Below, one piece after another: positions 59,389-64,000 of a DNA stretch of 64,000 nt. The translations under genes and the position numbers were made by a program. Location of the stretch: the NCBI RefSeq assembly GCF_000147335.1, contig NC_014501.1:4232001-4296000 (forward strand), written 5' to 3'. The notes under the pieces are model-generated. The model had not been told where the DNA came from. It did not search any database and worked only from the letters and a program-made list of their open reading frames with translations. The number at the start of each line of letters is the position of its first letter. Positions within the stretch are counted from its first letter, which is position 1. The DNA comes from Gloeothece verrucosa PCC 7822 (lineage in GTDB: Bacteria > Cyanobacteriota > Cyanobacteriia > Cyanobacteriales > Microcystaceae).

Positions 59389-59402
59389 TTGACTTAAGTC
59401 AA
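59389..59402. promoter_or_regulatory. Palindrome TTGACTTAAGTCAA, Crp/Fnr-type site
   Basis: A perfect 14-bp palindrome with TTGAC/GTCAA half-sites, 8 bp upstream of the regulator start and about 70 bp upstream of hcp. Half-site form and position fit binding by the adjacent Crp/Fnr protein. Confidence 0.75.
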
Positions 59403-59471
59403 GGCGTTGTCTATAGCAGTAGAGATAAAGTAATCACATAAGCAAAAGAGATCCATCAGGAGAACGCGATC

Positions 59472-61106
59472 ATGTTTTGTAACCAATGCGAAGAAACGGC
59501 TAAAGGACAAGGATGTTATCAACATGGTGTCTGTGGGAAAAGTCCAGAAGTTGATGCCCTTCAAGATTTATTAATTTATTGCTTACGAGGATTAGGAGAA
59601 GTTGCTCTGGTTGCTCATCAACTGGAACTAGACACCTGTAAAGCTGATCGCTTTAGCGCTGAGGCTCTCTTTTCTACTCTTACTAATGTTAACTTTGATT
59701 CGCAAGATTTTGTCAACTATCTTCATGAGGGGATAGCTATCCGCGAAGAGTTAAAAGCTCAAATTTCCCTGCACCGAACCTCGCCACAATGGTCAGAAAT
59801 TGTTGATTTTCTCCCCGCTACAGTTCTAGAAAACCTCGTTCAACAAGGGAAAGATGCTGAATTTGAATTTATCAGTCAGTCTGGGGCTAATGTAGATATT
59901 TTCTCTCTTAAATTAACTGTTCTTTATGGACTCAAAGGTATTGCCGCTTATGTTCACCATGCCGCTCAACTGGGACAAGAAGATCAGCGTATATATCATT
60001 TTTTCCATCAAACCTTAACTAATCTGGGCCGTCAAGATTTAAACCTCAATCAATGGTTAGAAATAGCCCTGAAAGTCGGGGAAATTAATTTAAGGGCGAT
60101 GCAAATTCTCGATCAGGCCAATACTAACTATTATGGTCATCCGGTTCCTACCTCTGTGCCGCTTAATCCTATCCCCGGCAAAGCAATTTTAATTTCTGGC
60201 CACGACCTGAAAGATTTAGAAGAATTACTCAAACAAACGGCTAATCAAGGAATTGTTATCTATACTCACGGGGAAATGTTGCCGGCTCATGGTTATCCAA
60301 ATTTAAAACAAAAATATCCTCATCTTTATGGGCATTATGGCACGGCTTGGCACAATCAACACAAGGAATTTGCTCAATTTCCGGGGGCAATTATTATGAC
60401 GACTAATTGTCTCATGCCGCCTCATAATTCCTATAAAGAGCGGCTCTTTACTTGTGGCCCTGTGGGTTGGCCTGAAATCACTCATCTGGAAAAACGAGAC
60501 TTTACTCCTGCTATTGAAAAAGCTTTGGAATTACCCGGTTTTACGACAACAGAAGCAACTAAAACGGTGATGACTGGATTTGCTCGTCATGCTGTGTTAG
60601 AGTTAGCCCCTGATGTGATTAATGCGGTTAAAGCCGGCCATATCCGTCACTTTTTCTTAGTGGGAGGATGTGATGGAGCCAAATCAGGACGCAATTACTA
60701 TAGTGAATTTGTGGAAAAAGTTCCCTCTGATTGTGTGGTGTTAACTCTTGCTTGTGGTAAGTTTCGTTTCTTTACTCAAGATTTAGGATGCATTGGAGAT
60801 ATCCCCCGTTTGATGGATGTGGGCCAATGCAATGATGCTTATTCTGCTATTATGATTGCTTTGGAATTAGCTAAAGCGTTTGAGGTCAATGTGAATCAGT
60901 TGCCTTTGTCGATGATTCTCTCTTGGTACGAACAAAAAGCGGTGTCGATTTTACTGACTTTATTATATTTGGGCATTCATAATATTCGTTTGGGCCCAAC
61001 GGTGCCGGCTTTTATTTCTCCTAATGTCCTCTCTCTGCTTTCTCAAGCCTATCATCTCAAACCAATTACGACTCCTGAGCAAGATTTAATGGCTTGTTTG
61101 GCTTAA
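59472..61106 (+). CDS. hcp: Hybrid cluster protein (Hcp)
   Basis: A 544-residue Hcp of normal length. The N-terminal Fe-S motif is MFCNQCEETAKGQGCYQHGV with a further Cys just after. Hybrid-cluster ligands lie in MTTNCLMPPHNSYKER, FFLVGGCDGAKSGRNYY, LTLACGKFRFF and DLGCIGD, and the catalytic-type DVGQCNDAYSA is intact. Hcp reduces nitric oxide to nitrous oxide, also hydroxylamine in vitro, and can S-nitrosylate proteins. AGGAG precedes the ATG. It lies between a Crp/Fnr regulator and a cupin-globin fusion, forming a nitrosative-stress module. Confidence 0.96.
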   Translation: MFCNQCEETAKGQGCYQHGVCGKSPEVDALQDLLIYCLRGLGEVALVAHQLELDTCKADRFSAEALFSTLTNVNFDSQDFVNYLHEGIAIREELKAQISLHRTSPQWSEIVDFLPATVLENLVQQGKDAEFEFISQSGANVDIFSLKLTVLYGLKGIAAYVHHAAQLGQEDQRIYHFFHQTLTNLGRQDLNLNQWLEIALKVGEINLRAMQILDQANTNYYGHPVPTSVPLNPIPGKAILISGHDLKDLEELLKQTANQGIVIYTHGEMLPAHGYPNLKQKYPHLYGHYGTAWHNQHKEFAQFPGAIIMTTNCLMPPHNSYKERLFTCGPVGWPEITHLEKRDFTPAIEKALELPGFTTTEATKTVMTGFARHAVLELAPDVINAVKAGHIRHFFLVGGCDGAKSGRNYYSEFVEKVPSDCVVLTLACGKFRFFTQDLGCIGDIPRLMDVGQCNDAYSAIMIALELAKAFEVNVNQLPLSMILSWYEQKAVSILLTLLYLGIHNIRLGPTVPAFISPNVLSLLSQAYHLKPITTPEQDLMACLA

Positions 61107-61126
61107 CTAATTTGATTTGTGTTGTC

Positions 61127-61155
61127 CACAGATAAACCGAGATAAACACAGATGA
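61127..61155. repeat. ACAGATAAAC-type dispersed repeat
   Basis: The sequence CCACAGATAAACCGAGATAAACACAGATGAA is an imperfect tandem repeat of an 'ACAGATAAAC' unit, a pattern often seen dispersed in bacterial intergenic DNA. It lies between hcp and the cupin-globin gene. Confidence 0.45.
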
Positions 61156-61214
61156 AATTGAGATAGATTGAACTTTGATTGGCGGATTTAATCGATATTA
61201 ATGGAGTTAAAAAC

Positions 61215-62000
61215 ATGGTTAGTGTTAAGAGTTCCTCAAAGACTTCTTTTTCCCAAAATTTACAAGAGTTAATTGAATATCCCCAAGATGGAATTCTCAG
61301 TAAAGTTTTGGTTAAAGATAACCATAGCCAATATAGTCTTTTTTGTTTGGCTAAAGGCACACAAATTGAAGAACATACTAGCACTCGTAATGCGGTGATT
61401 ACGGTAATTGAAGGTCAAGGAATTCTCAGCTTAGAAGGTAATGACATTGCTTTAAGACCGGGAGTTTTTGTTTTTATGGCGGCTAATGCTCCCCATGCAC
61501 TACAGGCAGCCGAAAATTTAGCTTTTGTGCTGGTTTTATCAGAACAGCCTCAATCTCAGCCGCGCATCAGCCAACAAACTATCGATATTGTTAAATCTAC
61601 AGCACCTTTGATTAAACAGCACGGTCAGCAAATTACTACTCGGATGTATGAAATTATGTTTCGCAACCATCCCGAGATTCAAGCTCAATTCGATATGTCT
61701 GCTCAAGCGAACGGTTTTCAGCCGGCAAAACTGGCTCGTGCTGTATGGAGTTATGCCACTCACATTGACAATCTCGATGCTTTAAAATCTATGGTAGAAA
61801 CCATAGCCCATCGTCACGTTAAAACTCATGTTCAACCCCAACAATATCCTATCGTCGGAGCCAGTCTTTTAGAAGCGATTAAGGATGTCTTAGGGGATGC
61901 CGCTACTGATGAAGTGATGGCGGCATGGACAGAAGCTTATCAGGTGTTAGCGCAGATATTTATTGATAGAGAGCAGGAAATTTCTCACCATCCGGCGTAA
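61215..62000 (+). CDS. Cupin-globin fusion protein
   Basis: A 261-residue two-domain protein from ATG 61215 (MVSVKSSSKTSFSQNLQEL); an ATG at 61179 is also open. Residues about 15-115 form a cupin: FCLAKGTQIEEHTSTRNAVI, then VIEGQGILSLEGNDIALRPG and APHAL. Residues about 120-261 are a flavohaemoglobin-type globin: TIDIVKSTAPLIKQHGQQIT, TRMYEIMFRNHPEIQAQFDM, then IAHRHVKTHVQPQQYPIVGA with the proximal His. No reductase domain is present. It lies 108 bp after hcp and should bind haem and act on NO or O2 (inference). Confidence 0.88.
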   Translation: MVSVKSSSKTSFSQNLQELIEYPQDGILSKVLVKDNHSQYSLFCLAKGTQIEEHTSTRNAVITVIEGQGILSLEGNDIALRPGVFVFMAANAPHALQAAENLAFVLVLSEQPQSQPRISQQTIDIVKSTAPLIKQHGQQITTRMYEIMFRNHPEIQAQFDMSAQANGFQPAKLARAVWSYATHIDNLDALKSMVETIAHRHVKTHVQPQQYPIVGASLLEAIKDVLGDAATDEVMAAWTEAYQVLAQIFIDREQEISHHPA

Positions 62001-62054
62001 TAAAGCCTTTTTTCCCTGCTACATCTAATCTCTCACCTAGTGCCGCGAAGCACT

Positions 62055-62090
62055 CCCCCCTACTTTCCTTGTTGAGGCGGGGGTTTCCTT
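62055..62090 (+). terminator. Rho-independent terminator candidate
   Basis: CCCCCC (62055-62060) pairs with GGCGGGGG around 62077-62083 and is followed by TTTCCTTTTT. It lies 55 bp after the cupin-globin stop. Confidence 0.45.
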
Positions 62091-62187
62091 TTTATTAATT
62101 TCTCTCTACTTCTTTAATAATTTTTTAATGAATTGGGGAATTGTAGTGGTAAAATGAACTCCAAGCAATTGAAGAACGGAGTTATTT

Positions 62188-62436
62188 ATGTTTGACGGAA
62201 TTAATTTTGAATATTTAATAGAAGAAGAAGTTATTCAGGAAGCCAATCATCAACAACTTTCTTTTCAGGAACAATTGTTTATTAAGCTTCTTGAAGGCGT
62301 AAAACACGATCAAATCGGTTATGGAGTCATTCAAACTGAGCATCAGGAACCCCGAGGCGTGATTCTTTTTAAAGACCCTGATACCAATCAGCAAATTATT
62401 CTCGGATATCTCGCTAATGCCATACGGAGTGTTTAA
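62188..62436 (+). CDS. Hypothetical small protein
   Basis: An 82-residue acidic protein (MFDGINFEYLIEEEVIQEAN, LLEGVKHDQIGYGVIQTEHQ, GVILFKDPDTNQQIILGYLA). A predicted helix-then-beta layout would fit a small regulatory protein, but no family is recognised. It has its own ribosome binding site (AACGGAG) and stands alone. Confidence 0.6.
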   Translation: MFDGINFEYLIEEEVIQEANHQQLSFQEQLFIKLLEGVKHDQIGYGVIQTEHQEPRGVILFKDPDTNQQIILGYLANAIRSV

Positions 62437-62592
62437 TATTTTTACTCCTAAATATAATTAAATTATCAACAAAAATTGCTGATTAATCAATAAGTGTTCG
62501 GTTCAAAAAATCGGTTTAATTTTTAGAGTAGTGAACGGATTTCTTCGCTTTTTTTAATAAGACCCCCCTTTTCAACCCCTGGTGCTGAGGTT

Positions 62593-62883
62593 TTAACTGT
62601 TAATATTCAAGAGCTTATCTGGACTAACCCAACGCTTAACAAACTCGTCGTTATTGGTTTTAACTTTAATTTGTATTTCTTTGGTTCCTAGTTTAAGCAC
62701 TTCACCGGGCACTTTTTGTACATTTTTGGCACTGGCGTGAGCTTTGTAAAGCCAGATGACCTGTTGACCTACATAAAAATTCTCTGCATTTTTCCAAGAT
62801 TTTCCTTGATCAGCTAAGGCCGGTTGAATCCAGATTAAATTCAATAAAACTGCCAAAACAATTAAACAGTATTTCCAATCCAT
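62593..62883 (-). CDS. Hypothetical exported small protein
   Basis: A 96-residue protein from ATG 62881-62883 (MDWKYCLIVLAVLLNLIWIQ), eight codons inside the longest frame. The signal peptide ends PALADQG. The mature part has an SH3-like beta pattern (FYVGQQVIWLYKAHASAKNV, VPGEVLKLGTKEIQIKVKTN). Function is unknown. It probably acts in periplasm or lumen. Confidence 0.65.
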   Translation of the reverse strand: MDWKYCLIVLAVLLNLIWIQPALADQGKSWKNAENFYVGQQVIWLYKAHASAKNVQKVPGEVLKLGTKEIQIKVKTNNDEFVKRWVSPDKLLNINS

Positions 62884-63267
62884 TTTCGACTTTCTAAAAT
62901 TAAACAATTATTTTTTATTTAACCTGCTCTTAAATTTTTGACATTAGCTATTGATAAAATTATATGCTTCTGTATTATACCATATTTTCAAGTTTTTGGC
63001 TTACCTTGTCAGCTTAAAATAGGTTAAGTTTAATTAATATATTAATTAAGTATTGATAGTAAATCCGCTTTAAAAATCCCTCTTTGGATATAGACGTTGT
63101 ATCCCACATATCCACAGGGGAGGAAATCCCGTTATTACTCGGGTTTGGGTATTATCCTCTGGCAAGCGGCTGACTCATTAACACCGAGTCACTAACGGGT
63201 GAGCAAAGCGCGACTCACAGGAGTGTTAGTTTTTTTCAAGATTAGGGAATGTTATAACTGTAGTCTG
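62884..63267. other. Intergenic region with inverted repeats
   Basis: The second half (63105-63235) is rich in imperfect inverted repeats, for example CCACAGGGGAGG with ATCCTCTGG, and GTGAG-CAAAGCGCGA-CTCAC near 63199-63218. It could be a structured leader of the gene at 63268 or a repeat element. No gene was recognised. Confidence 0.4.
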
Positions 63268-63762
63268 ATGGACAGCTACAAGTTTGATGCTCAACAATTG
63301 ATCTCAAATGATTTTATGAGAAAACTAATCTTTGCTGATACAGAAGAGTTTTACCAAAAACTCAGTTATGCTGTTACTACTGGGGAAACTATTGAACTTC
63401 ATACAGATTATACTCGCTTTGGCGATCTTCCCACCCATCTCAAACAGATTTTTCAACTCAATCAGTATAAAACTGATACATGGGTTAGTAAGACAAGTTC
63501 TTCCTTTATTCCCAAAAGTTTTAGTTCTGTTGGTTTATCTTCGGCTTATTTATCCAAAATTATTATTAACGGCTCCACCACTGCCGGAGAAGTTTTTGGG
63601 AGTCTTTGCCTAGGTTCTCTAGGTGTAATAATAGGAAGAACGGTTGGTTTAACTGCGGGGATTTTCTCGAGCATTTTTAAAAAAGAAGATTATGCGGCTA
63701 AAGTGGCCATCGATTCTGTAGGACATTTGACTATTTTACTTGAGGAAGCCAAAACCTCTTAA
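63268..63762 (+). CDS. Hypothetical protein with Gly-rich hydrophobic segment
   Basis: A 164-residue protein from ATG 63268 (MDSYKFDAQQLISNDFMRKL), chosen over 63199 because the upstream codons lie in repeat-like DNA. After a soluble first half it has a Gly-rich hydrophobic stretch (GEVFGSLCLGSLGVIIGRTV and GLTAGIFSSIF), like a glycine-zipper membrane segment. A charged tail follows (DYAAKVAIDSVGHLTILLEE). No family recognised. Confidence 0.55.
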   Translation: MDSYKFDAQQLISNDFMRKLIFADTEEFYQKLSYAVTTGETIELHTDYTRFGDLPTHLKQIFQLNQYKTDTWVSKTSSSFIPKSFSSVGLSSAYLSKIIINGSTTAGEVFGSLCLGSLGVIIGRTVGLTAGIFSSIFKKEDYAAKVAIDSVGHLTILLEEAKTS

Positions 63763-63798
63763 TCTACTCGGGTTTATTCATACTCAACGGGATTATTG

Positions 63799-64000
63799 CT
63801 AGTTGCTTGCGCTGATTTGTTTAACCAGTTCTTCGGCTGGGGGAATTTTTTCAAGAATTACAGAGGTTTTATAGGTGGGATTTTGGTCAATTTCTTTAAT
63901 GACACTCTTGAGGTTAGCGTTACCTTTTCTAGCACCTAACCCATTAAGAGAACATTCAATTTGTCTTACGCCTACTTCAAGAGCGATAAGAGAATTTAAG
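63799..64000 (-). CDS. C-terminal fragment, HMGL/LeuA-like
   Basis: The last 66 codons of a gene whose 5' part is beyond the window. It reads LNSLIALEVGVRQIECSLNG, then LGARKGNANLKSVIKEIDQN, resembling the GARxxxCxxNGxGERxGNxxLE segment of isopropylmalate/homocitrate-type synthases. Those enzymes normally continue far beyond this segment, whereas here only about 30 residues follow (ILEKIPPAEELVKQISASN, stop). It is therefore a short family member, a truncated gene or a chance likeness. The upstream sequence would decide. Confidence 0.5.
   Translation of the reverse strand, partial: LNSLIALEVGVRQIECSLNGLGARKGNANLKSVIKEIDQNPTYKTSVILEKIPPAEELVKQISASN

Overview
The window is chromosomal DNA of a cyanobacterium. 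Seen directly: genes for sulfolipid synthesis (sqdX, sqdB), the cyanobacterial NDH-1 subunit NdhN, a PsbP-like lipoprotein, and small families largely restricted to cyanobacteria (DUF2839, DUF4278, DUF29), plus heptanucleotide repeats (TTAGTCA, CCCCTTT types). Gene content and low GC resemble large unicellular Cyanothece/Gloeothece-type genomes; the genus is inference.

Layout. 1-12719: host genes, namely sqdX (partial), a broken DUF4291 gene, sqdB, a DUF423 membrane protein, an AAA ATPase plus DUF4276 pair (possible defence), DUF29, endonuclease V, two small membrane proteins, a MITE-like repeat, a leucine-rich-repeat Roc/COR GTPase, an Rpn-type nuclease, ndhN and two tandem von Willebrand A proteins. 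12835-30031: an integrated element of about 17 kb, inserted in the 3' half of tRNA-Gly(UCC) and bounded by a perfect 55-bp direct repeat. 30092-44341: host metabolism and signalling (CocE-type hydrolase, sugar transferase, amine oxidase, phosphopantetheinyl transferase, decayed HicBA, DUF305 with a two-component system, Maf, PsbP-like, TPR, GH57). 44426-53946: DUF2235 hydrolase and part of a contractile injection system (zinc metalloprotease candidate effector, gp25, baseplate J, tail protein I, DUF4159 protein). 54258-57186: ParA-like ATPase, glutaminase, PAS protein. 57266-62000: penicillin-V-acylase-like hydrolase and a nitrosative-stress module (Crp/Fnr regulator, Hcp, cupin-globin fusion). 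62188-64000: small unknown genes and the 3' end of a HMGL/LeuA-like gene.

The integrated element is the most unusual part. Its left arm encodes a UvrD-like helicase, an RHH-like protein, a Bro-N protein and an HTH repressor on the minus strand. A plus-strand early-type operon ends in a DUF3987 ATPase. A tightly packed minus-strand, late-type operon (28278 to 21709) encodes unknown proteins, a 923-codon coiled-coil protein interrupted by one in-frame UGA, a CxC-rich small protein and an exported GH19-like muramidase/chitinase-like enzyme. A tyrosine recombinase sits beside attR. No capsid, terminase, portal, relaxase or type IV secretion gene is recognisable, so it is either a very divergent virus or satellite, or an unknown surface or lysis system. 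Perfect operator-like palindromes sit at both divergent promoters, and 12-bp GGATACA iterons lie next to attL.
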